DNA of 64,000 nucleotides. Source: Alteromonas pelagimontana (GTDB lineage: Bacteria; Pseudomonadota; Gammaproteobacteria; Enterobacterales; Alteromonadaceae). The DNA lies in NCBI RefSeq assembly GCF_002499975.2, contig NZ_CP052766.1, positions 682,001 through 746,000 on the forward strand, read 5' to 3'. The position numbers were made by a program, and so were the translations under genes. Shown in pieces: positions 54,679 to 64,000 of this stretch (position 1 is its first letter; every line of letters starts with the position of its first letter). The notes beneath the pieces were generated by a model. The model did not search any database, had not been told where the DNA came from, and saw only the letters and a program-made list of their open reading frames with translations.

Positions 54679-57243
54679 CTACTTATTAAGCAGCGCTATA
54701 TTTTTGAAAATAACTTTACCGGATTCTGGCTCGACATCGTTATCAACGACAAACGTCAGATTCTGGTAGTTGCCAGAAGGTAAGTGCTCACCCACTGGAA
54801 TCAGTAAACGTTGCCAGCCGTCTTCTTCAGTAAAGCGGGCTTGAACCAGTCCATATTCCTGCGTTCCCCCAAAGGAAAATACTTCCTCCGGCATCACCGC
54901 GTTATCATTATCAAAGCCGATCCCGACAATTTCAGGATTACCTTCAATTTTTACGTGAAGCACCAGTACACTTGATGCATCAATAGCAAAGTTTCCGGTA
55001 ATTTTTTTCCACACATTCCCTTCTACGGTAAGTGCATGTCCATCGGCAGACACACGGCTTCTTCCATTTTCTAAATCATCCTGACTTTCAGTAAAACTTT
55101 CGACACTGTAGGTTCTAAGATCGATAGCGTCATAAAGCATAATGTTGCTAAAGGTGACACTTGGCTTTTTATCTTCTTGGGAAATGTCGTTATCTAACGC
55201 GAATACCATCTTTTCATAACGTTTCGGTTTGAAGTATTGCGCCAGCGGAATACTAAGGTTTTGTTGATAACTCCCCTCCTGATACCCATCAACCGGCATT
55301 CCGAATTGCTGACTTCCATAAAGCTGCATAAGGTCGGTGCCGTGAAGACGGTTATTGTTATCAAAACCAATCGCGGCGATTTCTGCCCCTTCTTCTCCAA
55401 AAAACGTAAAATCCAACACAGTGTGTTCAGTGATCACCGGATGCATAGTGCCAATCTTCAACCAAGTGTTGCCAGTAAGGGTGAGGCTGTGATTGTCTTG
55501 AATAGTAAACAGATTATCCTGGTTCTGATTACGATAAGAATTCAGGCCCCAGTCGTCCATATTCAGCGTAAACGGCAGCTTTTTATTCAGATATGCTGTC
55601 TTTACACCCACAGTAGACTGAGTCATTCCTACGACTAACTCGCCAGCTTGAATGGTCGAGAAATTTGGGATCAGCAAGTCGCTCTCCAGCGCCAGCACTT
55701 TTGGCGCTGACTGATTCATCAGACTTCGGGCAAATTCCAGGTTTAACAGTTCCGGATAAGCAAAGCCCTGAGTAATGGCAGCGTCATTACGTGGTTTTAA
55801 CGTTTTTAAGTTAAACAGGTAATTGTTGACAAACTGGCTGGATTTCGATTTCTGAGGATCATAAATACCATAGCCCACAGCGTTATTTGCCAGTTCAGTA
55901 ATAATGATATTATTCACCGCGTTTACCCAAAAGGCATTGTCACCTTCAAAGTCTGACGCCGTAATGCCGTTACGATACACGTTAATAAAATTATTAAAAA
56001 CGTTCACCAGCCCTTCTGGTCGGGCGTATAGTCCTCCTACTTTTATGGAAGCCCACATCTTGCCAGTATCATCACCCATATGATGAATAGTATTATTAAA
56101 GATATAGCTTGGCCCCCTCATATTGGGCACTGCACTAACACCAGCGTAGCCGTGGGACAAGTCATTGTTATACACCAGAACATTTTGCTGGCCGCCATCC
56201 ATTTCAATTAGATCGTCGTTGGCATAAGCAAAGACATTGTTGTAGATAGCGGAATCCCGAATAAAGCCGCCGTAAACTTCGCCATTAAAGCGACTTTCAA
56301 TTACGTCATTAAATCGTTTGCTGTCGCTGCCGGTAAAAATATTATTGCGAATAACAATCTGCCCTTCAAATTCTGGATTTGGATGGTTTGCATAAGCAAT
56401 AAAAGCATTAGCGCCTTTAGGATGTCCGGAGTCCCAATTGTTCGCCCCCAGCACGGGATCATGCACATAACAGTTTTCGATAGTAATTACACCGCTGCGT
56501 TTTAGGTAAAAAGCAGAGTCATAATTAATCGTTTCCTCGTCATCATCTACGGCAATACCATTTAACTCGTAGCGAGCAACTCTTCCCCAACTTGAGATAT
56601 CGCAACCGTTAATCCAGATATGATGTGCATCGACAGCATGAAAACCTTGCACACCGCCTTTTTTAATTAGGATATTTTCAAAATATACATAGCTGTTATC
56701 ACCTATAGACACGGCTGACCCAGCACCATCATCTGCGATAATAGGAGTATTCACATCACCTACAATTTTTGCCCAGCCATCTTCTTCACCCTCAATACCC
56801 AGTGCTTCTAAATCAAGCGTGCCTCCATAGTAAATATCGGAGAGATAGTAAACTTTACCTGGATCGATCGGTGGGGTGTCCGGGCGAGTCATAAAGGTCA
56901 AGTCGAACTCCTGCCAACCTGACGCCGGCGAGTCCAACACAATTCTCACTTCGTACTCTGTATTGGGTTGAAGGTGAACCAACGCGCCCGACAGACTATC
57001 GGTAGTGGGATCAAAATACAGGCTGTTTCCCTCTTGCCAGTTGTATTCTCCAAACGCACGAAACTGTACTTGCGTTTGCGTGTTTTCCACTTGAGAGAAA
57101 ATGGTGATGCCAGCCGATTCCATCAGGGGTTCTATCCGATAATCACCTGTCTCGACTGTATGAACTGCTGCAATTAACGAGTGCGGTAAAAACAAAGTTA
57201 GCCACGCCACGAGAATGAGCGGTAGGGAAGTAAGCATCTTCAC
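54679..57243 (-). CDS. Secreted right-handed beta-helix protein with a duplicated C-terminal module
   Basis: 854 residues from the GTG at 57243, chosen because GGAG lies six bases before it; a Met two codons later is the alternative. Signal peptide ends around HSLIAAVHT. Residues about 25-120 look like a fibronectin-type domain (LVHLQPNTEYEVRIVLDS). A long parallel beta-helix follows (about 125-520), with repeated Asn ladders such as IVIRNNIFTGSD, SAIYNNVFAYAN and PSYIFNNTIHHMG. Two related modules end the protein (about 567-698 and 711-854), sharing GFDNDN, a YG-x-x-Q-type loop and a FVVDNDV/FALDNDI strand. Such architecture suggests a polysaccharide-active enzyme or binding protein; no catalytic residue set was recognised. 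Confidence 0.8.
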   Translation of the reverse strand: MKMLTSLPLILVAWLTLFLPHSLIAAVHTVETGDYRIEPLMESAGITIFSQVENTQTQVQFRAFGEYNWQEGNSLYFDPTTDSLSGALVHLQPNTEYEVRIVLDSPASGWQEFDLTFMTRPDTPPIDPGKVYYLSDIYYGGTLDLEALGIEGEEDGWAKIVGDVNTPIIADDGAGSAVSIGDNSYVYFENILIKKGGVQGFHAVDAHHIWINGCDISSWGRVARYELNGIAVDDDEETINYDSAFYLKRSGVITIENCYVHDPVLGANNWDSGHPKGANAFIAYANHPNPEFEGQIVIRNNIFTGSDSKRFNDVIESRFNGEVYGGFIRDSAIYNNVFAYANDDLIEMDGGQQNVLVYNNDLSHGYAGVSAVPNMRGPSYIFNNTIHHMGDDTGKMWASIKVGGLYARPEGLVNVFNNFINVYRNGITASDFEGDNAFWVNAVNNIIITELANNAVGYGIYDPQKSKSSQFVNNYLFNLKTLKPRNDAAITQGFAYPELLNLEFARSLMNQSAPKVLALESDLLIPNFSTIQAGELVVGMTQSTVGVKTAYLNKKLPFTLNMDDWGLNSYRNQNQDNLFTIQDNHSLTLTGNTWLKIGTMHPVITEHTVLDFTFFGEEGAEIAAIGFDNNNRLHGTDLMQLYGSQQFGMPVDGYQEGSYQQNLSIPLAQYFKPKRYEKMVFALDNDISQEDKKPSVTFSNIMLYDAIDLRTYSVESFTESQDDLENGRSRVSADGHALTVEGNVWKKITGNFAIDASSVLVLHVKIEGNPEIVGIGFDNDNAVMPEEVFSFGGTQEYGLVQARFTEEDGWQRLLIPVGEHLPSGNYQNLTFVVDNDVEPESGKVIFKNIALLNK

Positions 57244-57728
57244 GATTGTCTCCAATTCAGACTGCAATAGATATGAGAAATTTGCAGGCGGATAATAAGG
57301 TAAGTAGCGGGGGTAACAAGGCCTGTTGATGATGTAAACTCATAACGAACGCTTATTCTCTATACGACGAGATGTTTTTCATCAACGCCAACAGCTTCTT
57401 CGTGCATTGTTATCTTAAATTGCAGACGCTTGATTTTTAACCAAAACAGCGATGCTAACTGAGTTCTTCCGCCAACCTAACCTGCAGCCAAGGCCATCGA
57501 AACCAAATTAGTAACAAACATTAAATTAGCGACGTTTGCATCATCTTTAGTAGAAGCTCTTGATGAATTGTGCCACCGCCGTCGTGAGAACATCCGGCAC
57601 TCGGTGTTTATTACGTGAATTTTCCAATTCTTCTCTGGCTATTCCTAAATTGATTGAAAAAAAATCCCACTTTGCAAAATACCGACTAAGCTGAAAGTAC
57701 GGGAAAGCCGTTTTTTTAAGGGTTATTC
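57244..57728. other. Intergenic region upstream of prkA
   Basis: 485 bases between divergent genes. No hairpin, repeat or convincing promoter was recognised by eye, including no clear sigma-54 site. Confidence 0.5.
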
Positions 57729-59651
57729 ATGGGTATTTTCGAACACTATCAACAACGTTACGAGGAACGTAAACAAGAAGAATTCACTATTCAGGAATTT
57801 CTGGAAATCTGTAAAAACGACCCTATGGCTTACGCCAACTCAGCCGAGCGTCTGCTAAAAGCCATTGGCGAACCAGAAATGATCAATACCGCTAATGATC
57901 CGGCTCTCAGCCGGTTGTTTTCCAATCGTGTCATTCCCCGCTATCCCGCCTTTAACGAATTTTACGGGATGGAAGAGGCTATCGAACAGATTGTTTCTTA
58001 CCTACGCCATGCCGCGCAGGGGCTGGAGGAAAAAAAACAAATCCTTTATCTCTTAGGGCCGGTCGGAGGCGGTAAATCTTCACTCGCAGAGCGCCTAAAA
58101 GAATTGATGCAAAAGATACCCATTTATATGCTGAAAGGGTCTCCGGTAAATGATCATCCTTTCTGTTTGTTTGATGTGGAGGAAGATGGTCACATTCTCG
58201 AAAAAGAATATGCAATTCCTAAGCGCTACCTGAAAACAATCATGTCACCGTGGGTTCGTAAAAGATTACATGAGTACAACGGCGACATAACAAAATTTAA
58301 AGTCGTTCGTGTTTTTCCCTCGGTTCTTGACCAAGTGGGGATTGCTAAAACTGAGCCCGGTGATGAAAACAATCAGGACATTTCGGCATTAGTCGGAAAA
58401 GTGGATATTCGTCGGCTCGAGCAATTTGCGCAGAATGATCCCGACGCTTATAGCTATTCAGGCTCTTTATGTAAAGCAAACCAGGGCTTGATGGAGTTTG
58501 TGGAGATGTTTAAAGCGCCTATTAAGGTGCTGCATCCTTTGTTAACCGCTACTCAGGAAGGAAATTATAATCCCACCGAAGGATTTTCTGCCCTGCCCTT
58601 CGACGGACTCATTCTTGCTCATTCGAACGAATCCGAGTGGCAATCGTTCCGCAACAATAAGAATAATGAAGCCTTTCTGGACCGTGTTTATATCGTTAAG
58701 GTTCCCTACTGCTTACGGGTATCTGAAGAAATTAATATTTACCGCAAGTTGCTGGTAAATAGCGAATTAGCGGGTGCGCCCTGTGCCCCTGATACACTGG
58801 AATGTCTGGCCCAGTTTACGGTATTGTCGCGTTTAAAAGAGCCGGAAAACTCAAGTCTTTTCTCTAAAATGCGGGTCTACGACGGCGAAAGTCTGAAAGA
58901 TACCGATCCAAAGGCGAAGTCTTATCAGGAGTACCGGGATTACGCTGGCGTGGACGAAGGAATGGAAGGGTTATCGACCCGCTTTGCCTTCAAAATTCTT
59001 TCTCGGGTATTTAACTTCGACCACCAGGAAGTCGCGGCTAACCCGGTGCATCTGTTTTATGTTTTAGAACGGCAAATTGAGCGCGAGCAATTCCCTCAAG
59101 ACGTTGCTGACCGGTATAAAGAATTTTTAAAAGGGTATCTTATTCCGCGCTACGTTGAATTTATCGGCAAAGAAATCCAGACCGCCTATTTGGAGTCGTA
59201 CTCCGAATACGGTCAGAACCTGTTTGACAGGTACGTCACATATGCTGATTTCTGGATCCAGGATCAAGAGTACCGGGATCCAGAGACCGGCCAGCTGTTT
59301 GATCGCCAGTCGTTAAATGCGGAGCTGGAAAAAACAGAAAAGCCAGCAGGTATCAGTAATCCTAAAGATTTTCGCAACGAGATTGTGAATTTTGTCCTTC
59401 GGGCTCGCGCCAATAACAGCGGTAAAAATCCGGCATGGACGAGTTATGAAAAGCTGCGCACGGTAATCGAGAAAAAAATGTTTTCGAACACTGAAGACTT
59501 ACTTCCGGTTATTTCGTTCAATGCCAAAGGCTCCAACGAAGACAGAAAAAAACACGACGATTTCGTCAATCGTATGGTCGAGAAAGGTTACACACAGAAA
59601 CAGGTCAGGCTGTTATGCGAATGGTACTTACGGGTGCGTAAAGCATCTTAA
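57729..59651 (+). CDS. prkA: PrkA family serine protein kinase/AAA+ protein (YeaG type)
   Basis: 640 residues, full length. AAA domain with Walker A LGPVGGGKSS (about residue 109) and the PrkA-typical FNEFYGMEEAIEQIVSYLRH, followed by the kinase-like C-terminal region (PKDFRNEIVNFVLRARANN). AAGGG precedes the ATG. First of prkA-yeaH-spoVR. In enterics this trio is linked to stationary phase and nitrogen-stress adaptation; the target of the kinase is debated. Confidence 0.95.
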   Translation: MGIFEHYQQRYEERKQEEFTIQEFLEICKNDPMAYANSAERLLKAIGEPEMINTANDPALSRLFSNRVIPRYPAFNEFYGMEEAIEQIVSYLRHAAQGLEEKKQILYLLGPVGGGKSSLAERLKELMQKIPIYMLKGSPVNDHPFCLFDVEEDGHILEKEYAIPKRYLKTIMSPWVRKRLHEYNGDITKFKVVRVFPSVLDQVGIAKTEPGDENNQDISALVGKVDIRRLEQFAQNDPDAYSYSGSLCKANQGLMEFVEMFKAPIKVLHPLLTATQEGNYNPTEGFSALPFDGLILAHSNESEWQSFRNNKNNEAFLDRVYIVKVPYCLRVSEEINIYRKLLVNSELAGAPCAPDTLECLAQFTVLSRLKEPENSSLFSKMRVYDGESLKDTDPKAKSYQEYRDYAGVDEGMEGLSTRFAFKILSRVFNFDHQEVAANPVHLFYVLERQIEREQFPQDVADRYKEFLKGYLIPRYVEFIGKEIQTAYLESYSEYGQNLFDRYVTYADFWIQDQEYRDPETGQLFDRQSLNAELEKTEKPAGISNPKDFRNEIVNFVLRARANNSGKNPAWTSYEKLRTVIEKKMFSNTEDLLPVISFNAKGSNEDRKKHDDFVNRMVEKGYTQKQVRLLCEWYLRVRKAS

Positions 59652-59682
59652 GGGGGTCGTTTAACCAAATAAGTAGGTGCTT

Positions 59683-60969
59683 ATGGCGCATTTTATTGAT
59701 AGAAGGCTTAACAGCAAGGGAAAAAGTACGGTAAACCGGCAACGCTTTTTACGCCGTTACAAGCAACAGATAAAGCGAGCTGTGTCCGATGCAGTAAGTC
59801 AGCGTTCGGTAACGGATCTGGAGAATGGTGAACAGATCAGCATTCCGGCGAAGGATATTTCTGAACCGGTATTTCACACCGGCAAAGGAGGGAAACGCAC
59901 TGTCGTTCATCCTGGCAATGATCAGTTTACGGCTGGAGACAAGATTAACCGGCCTCCCTCAGGAGGAGGTCAGGGAACTGGCAGCGGCGAAGCAAGTAAA
60001 GACGGAGAAGGAGAGGACGAATTTGTCTTCTCAATTTCAAAAGATGAATATCTGGAAATCCTGTTTGATGACTTAGCGTTGCCGAATTTAAAGAAAACGC
60101 AGTTAGATAAAGTGGTTCAGTACGAGACTTATCGCGCTGGCTATCAAACCGATGGCGTGCCAAGCAACTTGGATATTGTTCGTTCATTAAAAGGATCGGT
60201 TGCCCGACGTATTGCACTGACAGGCTCTGATCGGAAGACGCTACGTGAGCTGGAAGCGCAACTACAAGCTTTACAAGACGATAAGCTTGATAATACTTTG
60301 GCGATTATGGAACTGCTGAAAGAAATCGAAGCTTTAAAAGCTAAAATCGCCCGTGTCCCTTTTATAGATACCTTTGATCTTCGATTTCGAAACTATGATC
60401 GCCGCCCCGTTCCCACCAGCAAGGCGGTGATGTTTTGTCTGATGGACGTATCTGGTTCAATGGATCAGACGACAAAAGATATGGCCAAGCGCTTCTACAT
60501 TCTGTTGTATTTATTTTTAACACGCACCTATGAAAATGTTGAAGTGGTATATATCCGTCACCATACGCAAGCCAAAGAGGTCAGCGAACATGAATTTTTC
60601 TATTCGCAGGAAACCGGCGGAACCATTGTATCCAGCGCATTGAATTTGATGAACGACATTATCAAGGACCGCTACTTTGAAGGGAACTGGAATATTTATG
60701 CGGCGCAAGCGTCAGACGGGGATAACTGGGCCGACGATTCACCGCAGTGCAGAGAGCTGCTTGTAAACCATCTATTGCCTGTTACTCGATACTTTGCTTA
60801 TATCGAAATTACTGACAGGCAACACCAAAGCCTATGGCGGGAATACCAGAAGTTGGAAGCCATAACAGAAAATTTTGTTTGCAAGCATATTCAGCACGCC
60901 AGTGATATCTATCCGGTTTTCAGGGAACTTTTCAGAAAGTCAGAACAAATTGTGAGCGCGGGAAAATAA
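59683..60969 (+). CDS. yeaH: YeaH (UPF0229) vWA-like protein
   Basis: 428 residues from [20 protein letters not shown], the usual family start; a GTG two codons earlier also exists. Contains a basic N-terminal segment, a Gly/Ser-rich linker ([18 protein letters not shown]), a short coiled coil ([20 protein letters not shown]), and a vWA-like region with an intact [15 protein letters not shown] near residue 255. Lies between prkA and spoVR as in other proteobacteria. Confidence 0.94.
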   Translation: MAHFIDRRLNSKGKSTVNRQRFLRRYKQQIKRAVSDAVSQRSVTDLENGEQISIPAKDISEPVFHTGKGGKRTVVHPGNDQFTAGDKINRPPSGGGQGTGSGEASKDGEGEDEFVFSISKDEYLEILFDDLALPNLKKTQLDKVVQYETYRAGYQTDGVPSNLDIVRSLKGSVARRIALTGSDRKTLRELEAQLQALQDDKLDNTLAIMELLKEIEALKAKIARVPFIDTFDLRFRNYDRRPVPTSKAVMFCLMDVSGSMDQTTKDMAKRFYILLYLFLTRTYENVEVVYIRHHTQAKEVSEHEFFYSQETGGTIVSSALNLMNDIIKDRYFEGNWNIYAAQASDGDNWADDSPQCRELLVNHLLPVTRYFAYIEITDRQHQSLWREYQKLEAITENFVCKHIQHASDIYPVFRELFRKSEQIVSAGK

Positions 60970-60972
60970 TTT

Positions 60973-62493
60973 ATGACATCCGATGTTAAAGCCTCCAAAG
61001 ATCTTCTAGCTGATGGTCCTGACTGGACCTTCGATATGCTTGAGCAATATGAATACCACATTGATCGTGTCGCTAAACGCTTCAAGCTAGATACCTACGC
61101 CAATCAAATTGAGGTTATCACCGCAGAACAAATGATGGATGCCTATGCAAGCATTGGTATGCCACTCAACTACAGTCACTGGTCTTTTGGTAAAAAGTTT
61201 ATTCATACTGAACAACAATATCGTCGCGGTCAGATGGGGTTGGCATACGAAATTGTCATTAATTCTGATCCCTGTATCGCTTATTTGATGGAAGAAAATA
61301 CAATAACCATGCAGGCGTTGGTTATTGCTCATGCGTGTTATGGCCACAACTCTTTTTTCAAAGGCAATTATCTGTTTCAGACGTGGACAGATGCAGGCTC
61401 CATCATCGACTATCTGGTATTTGCTAAAAACTACATTGCTAAATGTGAACAAAAATATGGCACCGAGATTGTAGAAAATACGCTTGATTCCTGTCACGCA
61501 CTCATGAATTTTGGTGTAGATCGTTACAAACGACCACAAAAAATCTCTTTACAGGAAGAACAGACGCGTCAAAAGCAACGGGAACGGTATCTTCAATCTC
61601 AAATTAATGATTTGTGGCGCACACTACCTGAATCAAAAACAAACCTTAAGCCCCAAAATCAACGTTTTCCCGCAGAACCTCAGGAAAATCTCCTTTATTT
61701 TATTGAGAAAAATGCACCTCTGCTAGAACCTTGGCAGCGGGAAATTGTGCGTATCGTCAGAAAAGTTTCGCAGTACTTTTATCCACAAAAGCAAACGCAG
61801 GTTATGAATGAAGGATGGGCCTGTTTTTGGCACTACCACATTTTAAACCAGCTGTTCGACGAAGGGCGGGTCAGCGAACGCTTTATGATGGAATTTCTTC
61901 ACAGTCACAGCAATGTAGTGATGCAACCAGATTACAACAGCCCTTATTATTCTGGCATTAACCCTTATGCGTTGGGCTTTAAAATGTTTATGGACATCAA
62001 ACGGGTTTGTCAGAACCCCACCGCCGAAGATCGCTACTACCTACCGGATGTGGCAGGTAAAGACTGGTTGGAGACGGTACACTTTGCAATGCGTAATTTC
62101 AAAGATGAAAGTTTTATCAGTCAGTTTTTGTCCCCTAAGCTGATAAGAGACTTTAAATTATTTGCAGTTGAAGATGATGCAGATAAACCATTTGTCAGCG
62201 TGAATGCGATTCATGACGAGCAAGGTTACTTAAAAATTCGTGAGAAACTCTCGGCGCAATATAATTTAAGTAATTTAGAACCGAATATCCAGGTATACAA
62301 TGTGGATGTGTGCGGAAATCGTTCGCTTACCCTGCGATATATTCCCCAGCAGGGAATTCCGCTGGCGGAATCATCTGACGAGGTGATGCGACACCTGCAT
62401 CAGCTATGGAAGTTTGATGTGACGCTAGAGCAACAAATCGATGATGATGTGCGAGTGATTAGCCAGTGCCGCCGCCCAGCGCCAGCAGCTTAG
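60973..62493 (+). CDS. SpoVR family protein (YcgB type)
   Basis: 506 residues, three bases after yeaH. SpoVR blocks: YANQIEVITAEQMMDAYASI, NSFFKGNYLFQTWTDAGSII, MNEGWACFWHYHILNQLFDE and SGINPYALGFKMFMDIKRVC. Despite the name, the family occurs in non-sporulating bacteria and is co-inherited with PrkA and YeaH. Biochemical role unknown. No clear terminator follows before the convergent gene. Confidence 0.94.
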   Translation: MTSDVKASKDLLADGPDWTFDMLEQYEYHIDRVAKRFKLDTYANQIEVITAEQMMDAYASIGMPLNYSHWSFGKKFIHTEQQYRRGQMGLAYEIVINSDPCIAYLMEENTITMQALVIAHACYGHNSFFKGNYLFQTWTDAGSIIDYLVFAKNYIAKCEQKYGTEIVENTLDSCHALMNFGVDRYKRPQKISLQEEQTRQKQRERYLQSQINDLWRTLPESKTNLKPQNQRFPAEPQENLLYFIEKNAPLLEPWQREIVRIVRKVSQYFYPQKQTQVMNEGWACFWHYHILNQLFDEGRVSERFMMEFLHSHSNVVMQPDYNSPYYSGINPYALGFKMFMDIKRVCQNPTAEDRYYLPDVAGKDWLETVHFAMRNFKDESFISQFLSPKLIRDFKLFAVEDDADKPFVSVNAIHDEQGYLKIREKLSAQYNLSNLEPNIQVYNVDVCGNRSLTLRYIPQQGIPLAESSDEVMRHLHQLWKFDVTLEQQIDDDVRVISQCRRPAPAA

Positions 62494-62560
62494 CGAAGGT
62501 CCGTTGACGGATTATGACCCCTCTAAAAGAACACCATTTATGGCGGCTACCGTTTCATGG

Positions 62561-63541
62561 TCATTCTGCACACACCACGGCCAGATAGTCACCATTGTCT
62601 GCTGACATAGCCGTTCTTGTGGCCCCTTTCGGGCAGTACTCGGCAATATTGAGCCACGGTTGCCATTCGGAGGCAACAGCATTAGGACCCGTTTCAGCTT
62701 TAGACGGGAGATTTCCTTGTTGTGCTTCCACAGCGTCACCTAATTGCGGCCGCCTGTCCTGAACGGGTTCGGTAAAATCCCATACAAGTAACTGACTTCC
62801 CACCGCAGTCAACGCCTGCCCCTTATGTGTCCAGGCGACGTAATAGGCGTCGCGAGGCAGCGTAACGAGTACAGTGGTTGAATCCAGTTTCGGATCATAA
62901 GCCATGAGCGTCCATGGTTGCGTATCCGGAGCCGGATTCTTGGTATAACTAAATAGCGCAGTTCCGGGGATAGCCCATAGGCTGGGACCAATATCTTCGT
63001 CCACAACCTGGCTCTTGCTATCGTTACGCAACCGCATCAGAATATTCGGCTCACCTAAAATAAATGCCAGCGCGTCATTGTTGTCTATCCAAACGTGATA
63101 CCCCACGGGCTCCACAGCAAAAATTTTACCAACACTTTCTCCCTCTTCGCTGTACTGCCATAACCATTGCTTGTTATCTTCTGCAACTCGAATAACAGAA
63201 AAACCCGCTTGTTGCGCAGGCATGGGCGTGGGGGAATATTCTGATTCGGCAGTGTGGGTTACTGGTAGATGATAGCGATGGACCGGATCGTACAATAAAA
63301 TATCGGTTTGCTCACTCGCTCCCACTGGAAATGACTGGGTATAATATAACCTGATGTCACCGGGGAGAAAATGCGGTTGATTGGTATAGGAATCAGTATC
63401 AGTAAGTTTTTGCGCCTGTTTGACTGCAACGTTTTCGTCGTTATAAGTCAACGAAAACAGCCATAAGTTACTGTTGCTAACTTGCCCATAGGCGTAGCCG
63501 CTAGAGCATAAGAGTAGAAAAAAAATACGTAGATATTTCAC
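62561..63541 (-). CDS. Exported hypothetical protein, beta-propeller-like
   Basis: 326 residues, GTG start, signal peptide MKYLRIFFLLLCSSGYAYG. The body repeats blade-like strands with aromatic and Asp residues (IRLYYTQSFPVGASEQTDIL, WLWQYSEEGESVGKIFAV, AYYVAWTHKGQALTAVGSQL), suggesting a TolB- or WD40-like propeller. No enzyme motif was found. It follows the partial gene upstream by 22 bases and is probably in the same transcript. Confidence 0.7.
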   Translation of the reverse strand: MKYLRIFFLLLCSSGYAYGQVSNSNLWLFSLTYNDENVAVKQAQKLTDTDSYTNQPHFLPGDIRLYYTQSFPVGASEQTDILLYDPVHRYHLPVTHTAESEYSPTPMPAQQAGFSVIRVAEDNKQWLWQYSEEGESVGKIFAVEPVGYHVWIDNNDALAFILGEPNILMRLRNDSKSQVVDEDIGPSLWAIPGTALFSYTKNPAPDTQPWTLMAYDPKLDSTTVLVTLPRDAYYVAWTHKGQALTAVGSQLLVWDFTEPVQDRRPQLGDAVEAQQGNLPSKAETGPNAVASEWQPWLNIAEYCPKGATRTAMSADNGDYLAVVCAE

Positions 63542-63563
63542 AAATTGGCACCGTTATTAAACA

Positions 63564-64000
63564 CTATGCTACCTTACAGCGGGCGTCTCTCACAGGAAAT
63601 CCGCAATCTTTAAACCATTCGAACGCTTCGACTTCCTTTGCAAAATAACGCGTTTTATAGTCGGAGGAATCGCTGGGAACCATCTGTTGCAACTGATATT
63701 TTTTCAGGCAATTTTCCTGATATATCAGCGCGGATTGCCTTAGATTATTCGACAAAGCCCAGCCCCCAAACATTTGAATAACCGGCACGGAGTCATGAGT
63801 GGAAAGTTGCCAGTCATTCAAACAACATAGCAACCCCCACGGATTACCGTCAAAACTGGCTACTAATTTTTTGATTGCGCCGGTAAATTTTTCGTTCATG
63901 CCCTGGTTCCATATGCCCTTCCCGTAAGTAATAATCACTCGATTATCCCGACGTACGACGAACTGGGCGTGGGGATAGCTTCCTATGATTTCATCTGACT
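63564..64000 (-). CDS. Hypothetical protein, 5' part beyond window edge
   Basis: The frame stays open to the right edge (145 codons); visible sequence includes SYPHAQFVVRRDNRVIITYG and AKEVEAFEWFKDCGFPVRDA. The pattern of a strand, helix, strand and closing helix (FTGAIKKLVASF, then WGLLCCLNDW) recalls STAS-like or SpoIIAA-like small domains, but the family was not identified. An internal GTG at 63938 could be a start, though the upstream reading frame looks coding. Confidence 0.6.
   Translation of the reverse strand, partial: SDEIIGSYPHAQFVVRRDNRVIITYGKGIWNQGMNEKFTGAIKKLVASFDGNPWGLLCCLNDWQLSTHDSVPVIQMFGGWALSNNLRQSALIYQENCLKKYQLQQMVPSDSSDYKTRYFAKEVEAFEWFKDCGFPVRDARCKVA

Overview
The window looks like a chromosomal segment of a marine gammaproteobacterium of the Alteromonadales, most likely Alteromonadaceae. 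This rests on the gene set: fadIJ, an rnf operon followed by nth, motY, a prkA-yeaH-spoVR trio, an ECF sigma factor paired with a DUF3379 protein, and a GlyGly-CTERM exoprotein. Genus was not determined. Most of the DNA is ordinary, densely packed core genome. No phage, integron, insertion sequence or CRISPR array was seen.

Layout: 1-2.3 kb holds fadJ (cut by the left edge) and fadI with a FadR-type operator. 2.7-9.8 kb is a six-gene MoxR/DUF58/DUF4381/vWA/vWA-TPR/BatD operon. 9.9-14.8 kb has a DUF885 lipoprotein, the sigma factor with its DUF3379 partner, and putP. 15.0-20.5 kb is a sulfate-activation operon in the order cysD-cysC-cysQ-cysN plus an SLC13-type permease. 20.5-28.1 kb has a two-gene ABC exporter, a Yip1 protein, a DUF3025 protein, an M28 peptidase lipoprotein and asnB. 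28.3-30.8 kb is a large GlyGly-CTERM protein whose metalloprotease motif lacks the catalytic Glu. 31.3-38.3 kb has a periplasmic binding protein, divergent queE/queC, a LysR regulator, uvrB and a MATE pump. A 1.1-kb gene-free stretch leads to two identical tRNA-Asn genes.

39.8-46.3 kb is rnfABCDGE-nth; RnfC carries a tandemly repeated Ala/Lys-rich tail. 46.5-47.5 kb holds a ParD-like protein overlapping a complete second-type map gene, with direct repeats placed inside their predicted promoter. 47.8-54.2 kb has gloA, glpQ, motY, rnt, a peroxiredoxin, bfd (Fur box), grxD and sodB, a cluster dealing with peroxide, methylglyoxal and iron. 54.7-57.2 kb is a secreted beta-helix protein with a duplicated C-terminal module. 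57.7-62.5 kb is prkA-yeaH-spoVR. The right edge has a secreted propeller-like hypothetical and a partial hypothetical gene.

Two families of short dispersed repeats (called R and S here) occupy intergenic spaces at 22.6, 31.0, 51.9, 52.7, 53.3 and 54.6 kb; the R hairpin shows compensatory base changes between copies. The best candidates for something not well described are the ParD-like/Map pair, the pseudo-metalloprotease, the duplicated module of the beta-helix protein, and the R/S repeats. Start sites were moved from the longest open frame wherever a ribosome binding site, signal peptide or known family start supported it.
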